Of a stretch of DNA of 64,000 nucleotides, positions 48,043 through 57,868 are shown piece by piece; the stretch's first letter is position 1; each line of letters starts with the position of its first letter. Under the pieces are notes generated by a model. It was not told the origin of the DNA. It searched no databases and worked only from the letters and a program-made list of their open reading frames with translations. Source of the DNA: Physcomitrium patens (taxonomy: Eukaryota > Streptophyta > Bryopsida > Funariales > Funariaceae); contig NC_037256.1 of assembly GCF_000002425.4 (NCBI RefSeq), forward strand, positions 16,216,830 through 16,280,829, in the 5' to 3' direction. Position numbers and translations under genes: made by a program.

Positions 48043-49123
48043 ACCTAAATGTTTAGTATGAAGCCTTGGGAGAAGGTGGAAACCTAAGGATGAAAATCTA
48101 AACTAATAGGAGGCTAATTGAAAGGGATGAAAGCAAGGCATGGTCGGATGAAGGCAAGGAATGGAGAACTTCATCCCTATTGGTCGAATACCATGCCCAA
48201 TAGGCTTCAAGGAGGCTGCATGAGGCCTTATTAGGGATTAGGATTCCTCTTTCGAGGGAATTTGGAGATTAGAAGCTAGAGTTGTAAAGTTTAGGATTTG
48301 GAGAACAATTTGTGTACAAAAATTAGAGAATTTGGAGTTAGGGTAAAAAAGTTATAACCGTTTGAAGTTAAGGTGTATATTAAAGACATATTGTTACTCT
48401 TTTGAGAATACGAGGAGTTTTATAGCAGCTTTTGAAGATTGGAAGGTGCGACTGGAATGGCGATTTCAAGGCCTACATTTTTTATGAAAGAATTATTGCT
48501 TTTGGAGTTTATATGAAGGAGTTGTAAGGAGTTGAAGGCGATGCTTCCAAATCAAAAGCAGTAAGTAAGCGGGTTTGTTTATAGTAATAGTTGAAGCCAT
48601 AACTTGAGTTTTCGGAAGAATTTTTGACTCAAACTTTTGGGAGAATATAAAATTTTGTGTTAAAAAGCTATACATACAAATTTCGTGGTATTTAAACTTA
48701 TATTTTGTGAGATATGAAGAAAATTGCACGCAGATGCATAAAGACAAGGGTTTGAAGCGATTGTTAGGGATTTCAAGATATCTCAAGATCTACAACGAAT
48801 TGCAGTTGAAATTTGTTGTAGAAGTTAATAAAAATACATCAATACCTCATGTAAAATTAGAATTTGTTTGGACGGTCAGATTAAGAGATATGAGGTGTTG
48901 AAGTTTGGGAAAATCTCCACATAAGAATAAACAAGGATTTAGAAGATTTTATCATATTTTGGAAGTTGTGGGTTACTTGAGGATTGTGTATTTTGTATAA
49001 TTATTCAAAAAGAGAAAAATTATATATAAACTTAGGGCTTCCCTTATTTTCAAGCTTGATTGAATAATTAGAGACAGCTAGAAGCCCAGCGTTTTCTTGA
49101 GGCAAACTCTCTCTACCACGACA
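47840..49123 (+). repeat. Element F 3' LTR
   Basis: 1,284 bp, TGTCGTACTATAAATG to ACCACGACA, with (TA)n at about 48,000-48,041. It is about 93% like the left LTR by eye outside the deleted part and is the best reference for the solo LTR at 30,982-32,258. Confidence 0.9.
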
Positions 49124-49128
49124 CTGTT

Positions 49129-49860
49129 TTCTACACAGTTTTGAGAAACATCCTATCTGTTGAAAGATCTTCTCACAGGTGCAAATTCCAAGGAAGCTCT
49201 ATCTATTGTTCTAATTTCGAGTCCAAAGCGAAAGAATATCTTACCTCACTGAATTAAATTCAAACCAATGAAAAGGAAGAAGGCATTGGCTATTACCTTA
49301 TATATGATATCCTATGACATTTTGAAGGATCTGAATACTATTCGGCCTTCTATTTCTATGAAGCAACTTCTAGCGATCGCACCAGAGTGCCATTCTACAT
49401 TGAATTCATCGTTAACACGACATAGGCAAGGCAATAAGGAAGTTTGTGAAGTCAGTTTGAACCCTGACCCAGATAATAGCCGAGTTAAACCGATGGATAT
49501 TTTACGGAGTGTTCAAACTATAATCATCGGTATTGCATATGAAATTGACTACATTGTCTTTTGATTACAACATTCAACTTTATTATATCCAATTTTATTA
49601 GGACGACCCAGGCTTTATCAAGCGAAGGCCAAGAATGATTGGAGTCAAGGTACTTCGACAATTGGCAAGGGCGGAGATAAAATGGTGTTACAAATATACT
49701 CACTATACTATTATGGAGAATCTAAATTGTCAGCATCCGAATTGACATCGGACGATGAGCTTAGCACCAATGATGATGTAGTAGCATCGATTATAGACGC
49801 ATCTGTGGAAGCAGACCAACACCTGGAGTGGTGTACCAATGTGGATGTTCGGGGGAGTAC
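49129..49860 (+). pseudogene. Element E protease remnant, active site deleted
   Basis: After F, the frame resumes with A-L-A-I-T-L-Y and I-L-K-D-L-N-T-I-R-P-S-I-S, then V-S-L-N-P-D-P-D joins directly to S-R-V-K-P-M-D-I-L. In D about 60 codons, including the D-G-S site, lie between those words. The second loop Y-P-I-L-L-G-R-P-R-L-Y is kept. So E lost protease function by a deletion of about 190 bp. Confidence 0.8.
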
Positions 49861-49911
49861 TTGATATATCCGACGGATTCAGAAATCTTTGCTAAAGTTA
49901 GTATTGATTAA

Positions 49912-50526
49912 ATGACAAAGTATAATGTGCACCATGTGAGTGCCTTAGAGAGAGGATTCAGTACTTCATACATGTCGAACTTATTGACTACTTTTAAACC
50001 AGTGCGGGGATTAAAACCGAACATTGTCGCTACACCTTTATGTCAAACTATCAACTTGGCAATCACAGCAAAGTCTCGGACAATTAAGGTATACAAAGGT
50101 ATTAAGAAACAAGAGTTAATCTGTTGGACAAAATTTTTCTTACATCATAAATCAGCTTTTGTTTGGACTTATGTTGATCTAAAAGGTATCCCCGCTGAAG
50201 TCTGTGAGCATCGTATCATTTTAGAGGAAAATGCTAAATTGGTACGACAGAGGCAATATCATCGTAATCCTAAATATTCTCTGATAGTGAAGGAAGAATT
50301 GGACAAGCTTCTTGTAGTTGGTTTTATTTACCCGGAACTGAATAGTGAGTGGATTTCTCCAATCGTGATGGTGCCAAAAAAGAATGGAAAAATCCGAATT
50401 TATCAGGATTTTTGGAAACTTAATACGGCCACCAAGAAAGATTACTTCCAATTATCTTTCACAGACAGTATGGGTAACATGTTGTCATCATCACCAAGTA
50501 GTAAAAGATTAGGAGTGGGGCACTAG
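49912..50526 (+). pseudogene. Element E reverse transcriptase, N-terminal part only
   Basis: 204 open codons follow D's RT: K-G-I-P-A-E-V-C-E-H-R, E-E-L-D-K-L-L, W-I-S-P-I-V-M-V-P-K-K-N-G-K-I-R, L-N-T-A-T-K-K-D-Y-F and F-T-D-S-M. Then it turns into G-N-M-L-S-S-S-P-S-S-K-R and stops. The same non-RT words occur in D, which fixes a shared deletion point after F-T-D-S-M. The frame is still open, but it ends before the palm and active site. Confidence 0.88.
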
Positions 50527-50623
50527 TTAAATTTATTCTATGCTGTTGTTTTGGGTTGGCTGGAGTTCTATTTTCTTATATTTTTTGTATTTTTGAGAGT
50601 AGTAGTTCTAGTTAAGAGTTAAT

Positions 50624-50890
50624 AATGAGGAGCCGGTTACAAGTCTCAATTGAAGATGTTCCAGAATGGATGAGTCAGCAGCAGCAATAATTGAAACTTC
50701 AAAATGTCTAGATCTTGAAACTAGAAGTTCAAGTCCGTGAATTGGGAGAGTATAATGAAGATCTCTCAAACTAGTTGAGGAAGGAGTTGATGGACGGACT
50801 GGAGAAGGAGGAAGAAGTTTTGTAATTGGAACCAGATTTGGTGGAACACACATTCGATAATACAACAAATGATCAATTGGGTGGGTCATA
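50624..50890 (+). pseudogene. Element E small coiled-coil-like frame
   Basis: An ATG at 50,624 opens M-R-S-R-L-Q-V-S-I-E-D-V-P-E-W-M-S-Q-Q-Q-Q. After a TAA it continues L-K-L-Q-N-V and L-E-V-Q-V-R-E-L-G-E-Y-N-E-D-L-S, then E-L-M-D-G-L-E-K-E-E-E and L-E-P-D-L-V-E. Four stops, all one transition from Gln codons (CAA or CAG), interrupt about 88 codons. The peptide is shared with D (34,860-35,135). The position, between pol and the 3' LTR, is where some Athila-type elements hold an extra gene. Confidence 0.55.
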
Positions 50891-50984
50891 GAAAATAATA
50901 TCTTTGTAGAATTTTGTTAAGTAGTTTTTAGATAGGTAACAATTGTGTGTTTGCAAAGACACTGCACAATTAAGAGTGGGGCTA

Positions 50985-51778
50985 TGTAGAATAGGTAAAT
51001 AAACTTTGTGGTAAATTACTGGATGATTATTGATAACCTTGAGAATTATACTAATGGTTAGGTAGTTTAATTGGTAACAGTAGGTTGTTAGTAGAATAAA
51101 TGGTTAAAAATTCAAAGGGTCATAATCTTTGGAATCCGATGGCCGACGGATCATCTTTTTGGTAGGATAAATAGGTTGAGGAAAGAGAGATCAGGGCCAG
51201 ACTGTGAGAATTGTAAGCCGGGACAAGCTTCGTGCTACTTTTTTTTTCTTTGTTGTTGATGAGTAATAGATAGTTTTTGAATATTAAGAAGTTAGTCTGG
51301 AGTGCCAAAGTATGAGAGTCATAAGCCAAAGGACCAGATTATGAGAGTCGTAAGCCAAAAGGGCCAAACTGTGAGAGTCGTAAGCCAAAGGATCAGATTG
51401 TGAGAGTCATAAGCGGAGGGCCAAACTATGAGAGTCGTAATTCTGTGTGATGAATTGAAAAACTGAATACAATAGGTAAGTTGGATATCAGTAATTGAAT
51501 ATATCTAAATTACAAAGAGAGTAAGTGAAAGATGAACGGATAAAAATATGAAAGTATTGTTGAATTGATAGTCGTAGAATGGATTATGGATTGAATTAAG
51601 ATGGAAGTAGTAAGCCTTGATATTTTGTAGTTGATAATTGATTTCAAATAGCCAGAATACAGTCAATTATGACACTAACAGACCCAATTCATATAACCAG
51701 TCTTTCCTCGTGTTTGAACTCACTTCTATTAGTTCAATTGCTTTGGTATATTAAAGCTTGAACATAATAAGAACAACA
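50985..51778 (+). repeat. Element E 3' LTR
   Basis: 794 bp, TGTAGAATAGG to AAGAACAACA, preceded by AAGAGTGGGGCTA (likely polypurine tract). Six 28-bp units lie at about 51,190-51,440. Similarity to the left LTR is in the mid-90s percent by eye. Confidence 0.9.
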
Positions 51779-51783
51779 AAAGA

Positions 51784-52685
51784 ATATGAGCTTTATGTTT
51801 GTCGCGTGTTACAAAAACTTAGAGATGCAGGATTATATGCCAAGTTGGAAAAGTGTGTATTCTACACTATTCAAGTTGAATTTTTAGAGTACATCATTTC
51901 CAACAAAGGTCTTATCATGGATTCCAAGAGGGTTCAAACTATCATAGATTGAAAGATTCTAAGAACAATACGAGATGTGCAATGCTTTTTGGGCTTTGTT
52001 AATTACTATCAAATATTCATCAAGAATTTTTCTCAAGTTGCAGCTCGACTTACACGTTTGACTTGTAAAGATAAACTTGAGTGGAATAAAGAAGTAAAAG
52101 CATCATTTGATACCTTAAAGAAGGAATTTATTTCTGCACCAATCTTATATTGCATTGACTTTTTCAAGGCATTTTTTATGGAAACAGACGCATCAGATTT
52201 TGCTATAGGTGTCGTGTTGTCACAAATGAGAACAGATGACAAACTCTACTCAATAGCTTTCCATTCGAGAAAATTTTCAGCAGTCGAGATTAATTATGAG
52301 ATCCATGATAAAGAGCTCCTTGTAATCATGGATTCATTTCAAGAATGGCATCATTATCTAGAAGGCACCTCAAGTCCAGTTACCGTATATACAGACCATA
52401 AGAACCTTGAGTATTTCATCTCAGCACGTGTCTTGAATCGTCGTCAAGTCCGTTGGAGCATGTCTTTATCTAGATTCAATTTCAAGATCACTTATTGACC
52501 CGAAAAACAACAAGGTCTATCGGACGCTCTTTCTAGATGTTCTTATTTAACACCAAAAGAAGGAGATGCATCTTTTGATCAACAAAGATCAATTCTCTTG
52601 AAGCCCGAGCATTTTCATCTTCGAGCTATAAAATCAACATTGATTGTTGATTCATCATTTGTGAAGCAAATTCACTAAATATCGG
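51784..52685 (+). pseudogene. Element C RT end and RNase H
   Basis: The frame resumes with K-L-R-D-A-G-L-Y-A-K-L-E-K and C-F-L-G-F-V-N-Y-Y. RNase H then shows F-M-E-T-D-A-S-D (first Asp), Y-E-I-H-D-K-E-L-L (Glu) and V-Y-T-D-H-K-N-L-E (Asp), so its core residues are all present in a 173-codon open frame (51,977-52,498). After L-S-D-A-L-S-R and F-V-K-Q-I-H it breaks at about 52,685; B continues from the same point into the integrase zinc domain. Confidence 0.88.
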
Positions 52686-53382
52686 GAGTCTCTTCCAAGG
52701 TCGTGATACCAAACACGTTGTATTTCGCCATCTATCCAAGGAAGGACATGTCGTTCTTCAGGATCTTCATCTCGATTTCATCGTCTTGAAGGTTGTGACA
52801 ATCACAATGTCTCGTCTAGTAAGTCCGCAAATGAGAGTTCTTGAGTTGAATCTGCTGATTGTTGGTGCTCCATCTCATCACAAATACAGAGAAGCTACAA
52901 TAAAAGATAGAAGGTAGAATGTTATTTTCCTTTGGTCTTGTTTCTTTTATAGCAAAGGTTTGCTATTCTTCATCTTGGTTTTGATGGATGTCGTTGATGA
53001 AAGTCTTCAACTTTCTTTACTGCATTTGTAAGATTCTTTGATGGCTCCCATGTGTATTCATTAGTATCATATTTGTGCCAATGAACAAGATATTTCAACC
53101 TATATTGATGCCATCTTGATTCTAAGACTTTTTCTACCTCAAATTCTTGGTTATTATCCACTTCTATAAGAAGAGGTGGCATTTATCTTCTTCTCAAGAT
53201 ATTCATTGTCTTATACAGCTCTAGAAGAGACATGTGAAATACAAGGTGGATCTTCATAGATCCCGCTAGATGTAATTGATAGGCAATAGGATTGAGTTGT
53301 TTACAAATAGGAAAAAGTTTCAGCATACGATAATCTAATTTAATGCAAGTCTTTTGATACAAGAACATACCTAAACTTGGCA
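52686..53382 (-). pseudogene. Inverted chromovirus 3' end: integrase C-terminus and chromodomain
   Basis: The minus strand at 53,383-53,183 reads I-K-L-D-Y-R-M-L...P-I-A-Y-Q-L...S-M-K-I-H-L-V-F-H-M-S-L-L-E, the usual integrase tail of this chromovirus group. In the next frame, 53,182-52,970 reads V-D-N-N-Q-E-F-E-V-E-K-V-L-E-S-R, Y-L-V-H-W-H-K-Y-D, T-W-E-P-S-K-N-L-T-N and F-H-Q-R-H-P, a well kept chromodomain. It faces opposite to element C, which breaks at its edge. Confidence 0.88.
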
Positions 53383-53972
53383 ATTTGAGATTGGATAGGG
53401 TTTCTATGATACTAAAGATCTACTAGTCGGATCAAGGTAAAAATTTTTATGGTTTTGGAAGACTTGAAGATCAAGCTAAATACCAATTTTGAATAGAAGT
53501 TAATAGTTGGAGAAGGAAAAATCATTGCTGGAACTTCTACATCACCTTTCAAGTTGGTAGCCAAGTAATATCAATACAATTTTTGGAGGTTTTCTCACAA
53601 TTTGTAAGTTGGATTGGACTAAAATTTCTTGAGCGTATAAAAGACTTGCATTTCCAATTGCATGCAAAATTTCACATCAAGTAGATACTCAAATTAGAAG
53701 TTACGGCTTGCCAAAGCTCATTGATTAGAGTTAGGGCTTATAAGAAAAATCTAAATTACTTAAATATGAAAGTAGCAAGGTAATTGGGATTTATGTATGA
53801 TTGAGGCTATTAAAAAGAGTGATTTTTAGAACTTTTGAATTGAAATTCGAATGATATTCTTTTCATATATGTGAAACTTATTAAGGTTTTTTGGATACTT
53901 TTAAAACACAACCTTACCTTCTACAGCTAGGTACCTAGTATATTCTCAAACAAGACAACACATAATACAACA
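53383..53972 (+). mobile_element. 3' part of an A-group LTR, plus orientation
   Basis: It aligns with about 7,733-8,321 of the solo LTR (GGATAGGGTTTCTATGAT, AAGTAGATAC-like, CAGCTAGGTACC, ACATAATACAACA). TAAGTGGT follows at 53,973, as after element A's 5' LTR, so it was once a 5' LTR with its primer site. Confidence 0.75.
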
Positions 53973-53973
53973 T

Positions 53974-54085
53974 AAGTGGTTTTCTCTTTTTTTATTTTTG
54001 GCAAAGAATCCAATAGCATCTTCAAAAGCCTTCTATTTTGTTGGCAATCCTTCATCTTCTTCCTTGTCTTCAAGAAGTACCTTGT
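53974..54085 (-). pseudogene. Scrap of A-type gag, inverted
   Basis: The minus strand encodes L-L-E-D-K-E-E-D-E-G-L-P-T-K, a stop, then K-A-F-E-D-A-I-G-F. This matches element A's gag word L-L-E-D-K-E-E-D-E-G-L-T-T-K. Its orientation is opposite to the LTR fragment beside it. Confidence 0.7.
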
Positions 54086-54089
54086 AATT

Positions 54090-54800
54090 ACATTGATTCA
54101 TGCAAGACCTTTCTCAATTGTTTTTTTTATCATCTTCTTTAATATTGAATTGCTTGAATTGAATTAAAAGTGCTTCTTTATCACCAAGTTGCTTGTTTCT
54201 AAGGTCCATTCTATGTGCTTTCGTAAAGAGTTTGGAAGATATACATGTGAATTTTGGCAATGTATTAGCTACTGATATTGATTAGATTATTCCTTCAAAG
54301 CTTTAAGGTAATCCATTGAAGATTAGTTGAACTAATATCAAAGTAACAACTTTTTGTACAAGAGCAATTAGACGATTCTTGATGTTATGAGTATTCTTAA
54401 GTATCCTTCTACAAATCCTCCCTCTCCTAATCTTATGCTCTACAATTTGGTAGATAATAACAAAACTTGGAAGATATCACCTGAATGGAATTTATTTTAT
54501 AGTGCAACCCAAGTATTGGTTGGATTATTATGTTCAATTGTAGTATCTTTAAGATCATTGTAAATTGACAATATCAATATTTTATTGTTTTGTTCTTTAG
54601 TTGGCAAAACTAAACTTTGATATATTATACCTCCAATCTGAACTAGAAATGTTGTAGGTAGGATTTTGGTTTTGACTATCTCCCTCATGTTCTAGCACCT
54701 CAGCAAGATCTTCATCTTCAGTTTCCACGTGTTGTAATTTGCACCTTCAAGTTTGTTCCTCTCTCGTAAATATGCATTCTGACTTTTTCCTGCCACTCTA
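54090..54800 (-). pseudogene. Ty1/copia gag remnant
   Basis: Read on the minus strand from about 54,780: N-K-L-E-G-A-N-Y-N-T-W-K-L-K-M, the hallmark start of plant copia gag. Next come N-N-P-T-N-T-W-V-A-L, a degenerate S-I-R-L-G-E-G-G block, N-G-L-P...F-E-G-I-I and H-R-M-D-L-R-N-K-Q-L-G-D. A 63-codon open piece lies at 54,497-54,688; stops and shifts break the rest. It runs directly into the A-type gag scrap. Confidence 0.75.
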
Positions 54801-54930
54801 AATTCTCACAATCGATGAACCAGAGATGTTCTTTCTAAAACACCGTCTTGCATCGGGAGTATTACTGACCAGATTTACTCTTCTGGGAATATTACTCACC
54901 GGATGTTCTCTAAACAAAGGGAATGATCAT

Positions 54931-54947
54931 CTATCGCTCTGATACTA
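54931..54947 (-). other. Copia primer-binding site, initiator-Met type
   Basis: The minus strand reads TAGTATCAGAGCGATAG, next to ...TTTAACA. TGGTATCAGAGC is the common initiator-Met primer site of plant copia elements; this has one change. The LTR would extend rightward from 54,948, but its outer end could not be found because no second copy is in the window. Confidence 0.7.
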
Positions 54948-57758
54948 TGTTAAAGTAAAGGTGCTCTCAACATTGAACAATCATGTCACAAAATACATTC
55001 AATTTCTAAATCGTAATTAGCACATGGATCGTCCTAGCTTAAGTACAGCTTAACTGCTGCTAATCAAAAGCTCAGAAGTTTTAAATTAGGGTTAGGGTAA
55101 CAATTGAGTTGCTAATCTTGGTACACTCGGTGTCATCCTATGTCACAATGTGAACAGCAACTTTTCAGTCCACGGTGCCGAATGTTTTGGAATAGAGGGT
55201 GGATGGGTGCGATTCATTCAACATTATCGGGTGATTTGATGCAGTGCTCTGTGTGATTGCTGCCGTGACGGGATAACTTCTCATAGATTCTGAAGATGTC
55301 ATCGGAAAATTCAAGTGTACCATTCACGACTTTCTGCGGCGTTGCCCTGTGCAGGCAACGCCGACAACTGAACCACCTTTGACAGTTTCACTTGTTAACT
55401 TCGGAGCTTCAGACCCTGTGTATTCACGAATTGCAGTTAGGTATTTTCTAGTTAGCAACTGTATCGCATGATCCTTCCAAGACTTAGAATGCTAGCTTGA
55501 TCTCTAGAATTCAAGTCGGTTTGGCGCCCCTTTAAGCTAGCACACTTTAGGACTTTCATGTGTACAGTCATTACATAACATCTCATACTCTTGTTCCAAA
55601 ATAGACGACCGTGGAGCAGCGTCTCTCCGCCTTCGATTTCTCTTCCCCCCCAGAGTCTGCCATCAGATGGAGATCCAGACAGATGCACTCTCTCAAGTTC
55701 CTGAGAAGTTTTTCTAGAGACAGAAATGTCATCAAACCACTTCAAATTTGCAATCCGTGTTGGTGTCCTTCAGTAGAGACTGTCATGAAGCATTAAACTG
55801 GGTAGAAACTAATTCGCAGGCAAGTCACAATTCTGCTCTTTGAAATCTGAGAAATAAGTCGAACATTAATGCATATAATCATTTAGAGCGCTGATTAAAT
55901 TTCCGACATGCTACTCATGAGTCTCCTGGCAACTAAGAATTTTGGTTCCCATGTGATCAAGACTAAAGTACTGAAGGATTGCTCTACTCAAAAATTAAAA
56001 AATAATAATTTCCCCCTAGTTGACAAAGTTAGTAGTGAGAGTTGAGCTCCAAATTTTAAATAACAGTTTCAACATGCAGGTCCCCGCTGATATTCTTTGA
56101 ATTGATATGTAAGGAAAGTATTGTCTCGAATTTCACGGAGCTGGACCTGTACATCTGAAGTTCTGCTGTTTTATTTTATTTTATCTCGTTTTTACTTCTC
56201 TTTTGAAGCTACATACCCAAGCTTCACGTAGTCTCAAATCATGTTAAGGTCATTGCTGGCAGGAACTCCTGCTTACCAATTTGTGTGCACGTCTTTGAAG
56301 AGAGCAATATTTGATACCGAGATTGCTCCTCTACAGAAGTATTCTGAACACAGTAGAGGCAAACGACCCAGTGGCGACCTAGATGTTATCCACTGGAGTT
56401 TAGGATTACAATCAAGCTGAAAGTCATTCAAAGAAAGTTACCTTAACGACAACCCAGAGCATAATGGGGATCTTCCTGTGCGAGATTATGGTCTGCATCC
56501 TGGTACTGAACTGCATTTGTAGTGCCTTGCGATAATAGTTCTCCTGGTCTAAGTTTGGGCTTCATACCAATCTCCTCCTGCGGGTTTTGTTATTTTCATC
56601 TTCCCAGACATGCTACGAAAGTATGAAATCTTAATGTGCAACATTAATGAACAACTGTGTCGAACTGGTGCAACAAGAGACAGTGTCTTGAGAGAACAGG
56701 GAGCAAGCCCCCCTGAAGTGCATACTATTTTCCTGGTGTAGGTAACAGAACGCGCTATTTCACACTACTGCCAGAAAAAAATGACCTTCGCCGCGTAAGA
56801 GATTTACATTCTTCTGACCACAAAAGAAGGATCACGAAGGTGCACTCTGCAGCATTTTCCCTACGTTAAAAATGAATATTGTTCCACTTTTAGTAATTTC
56901 TGAACTTGTCGAGAATTTTGATACTAAGTAATGGCAACTATCCGGACCACTGTAGACAGATATGTATAAGATTGTGACAACTGTTGCGTAGAATTGTAGT
57001 ACTCCTGTCAGTCTGCCTTGAACGTCGCACAAATTTCACAGTATCAGTGTGAACTCCTTCGACGTTTGGAGATTTCATCATTCAAATAAACAATTTTTGT
57101 AAATCTTGCAAGTGAAGAGACTTCTTGCCCTGGTCAAAAACCTCAGACAAAATCTTCTTTAACAGGAAAAAATGGACCGCAGTGAGAGTACAGCTGCACT
57201 CAATGCAAAAACTCTACATGTATTTGTTCCATGTCATACACTAATCAGGCTGAACTAGGTCTTGAGAACTGCCCGCGACGGGCGATGGCGCAGGGTACAC
57301 GTGCAGATTTAAAAGTCGAGTTTGCGATGCGATACAGTTAGAGAATACAAACTTTGAATCTGCAGTGACTTTTCCAGTCAGGTATTCAGGTTGTCCAGTC
57401 TCGTACTGAACAACACGTTCTTCCAGAAAGCGAGTTAATGAATATGCATACATTGCCACTGTTCAATGCAAGGGAAGGCGTATGATCGATAATGTAGTCG
57501 TCGACATGCAATAACAGGTAAAATCAATTCGGAGCAGACTCAATCGTATTCAAATTTAACGCGACAAACAGACTATGAGGCTAAAAAGCTGTCAACATGC
57601 CGGACAGGAATGCATGCATGCTTAAGGCAAATGGGGCAAAAACTCTTCTGAGGGCGTCATGATTCTGCATTACGAAAAAATAATAATGTAGCGTCGACAA
57701 GTGATTTTCTACTATACCTAACCGACACTTCCTATACGCTAAAGGCCCGAGACCAGGT
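54948..57758. other. GC-richer intergenic stretch, part possibly a copia LTR, no gene recognised
   Basis: The left few hundred bases may be the copia 5' LTR. From about 55,150 the composition is more balanced, like the DNA around the L12 gene. Open frames of 60-97 codons (for example 55,452-55,745 minus, 57,241-57,459 minus) have no features I recognise. Long untranslated sequence or a non-coding RNA cannot be excluded. Confidence 0.4.
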
Positions 57759-57764
57759 TTTATT
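57759..57764 (-). terminator. Candidate poly(A) signal of the L12 gene
   Basis: AATAAA on the minus strand, 105 bp past the stop codon. Single motif only. Confidence 0.5.
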
Positions 57765-57868
57765 CCAGAACCCTCACACGGCACGAAAATTATAAGGTTT
57801 TGAATACCAGAGAGTTAGGAAAAGTTCCTGGCGGGGGTTTGGGTCCCTACCCTTGCATTACCGACGCT

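Larger units (their letters stand above)
44414..49128 (+). mobile_element. Element F: gag-only Ty3/gypsy derivative, nested in E
   Basis: LTRs at 44,423-45,314 and 47,840-49,123 flank 2.5 kb. CTGTT occurs on both sides (44,414-44,418 and 49,124-49,128), and the flanks rejoin a sequence like D's. On the left, four extra bases (CCAT) lie between CTGTT and the LTR. Interior: a gag homologous to element A's, an acidic low-complexity stretch, and only the last part of integrase before the polypurine tract. Protease, RT, RNase H and most of integrase are missing. Confidence 0.85.
41534..51783 (+). mobile_element. Element E: sister of D, two LTRs, nested in C and carrying F
   Basis: LTRs at 41,539-42,333 and 50,985-51,778 flank an interior on the plus strand. 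The 5-bp duplication is GAAGA (41,534-41,538) and AAAGA (51,779-51,783), one transition apart. It splits C's RT between Y-S-K-N and E-Y-E-L-Y-V-C-R-V. Without the inserted element F the interior is about 3.95 kb. Gag, a damaged protease, the RT start and the small coiled-coil frame are in the same order as D. Confidence 0.9.
32291..52685 (+). mobile_element. Element C: chromovirus (Ty3/gypsy), split by D and E, 3' end lost
   Basis: C begins with a 501-bp LTR at 32,291 and continues as gag (33,091-33,943, 40,168-40,345), protease, RT (to 41,538) and, after element E, RT end and RNase H (51,784-52,685). It breaks at F-V-K-Q-I-H, before integrase, where inverted chromovirus sequence starts. It lies in B's integrase. 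A putative 5' flank ATAGG could not be matched at the other side because the 3' LTR is missing. Confidence 0.85.
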
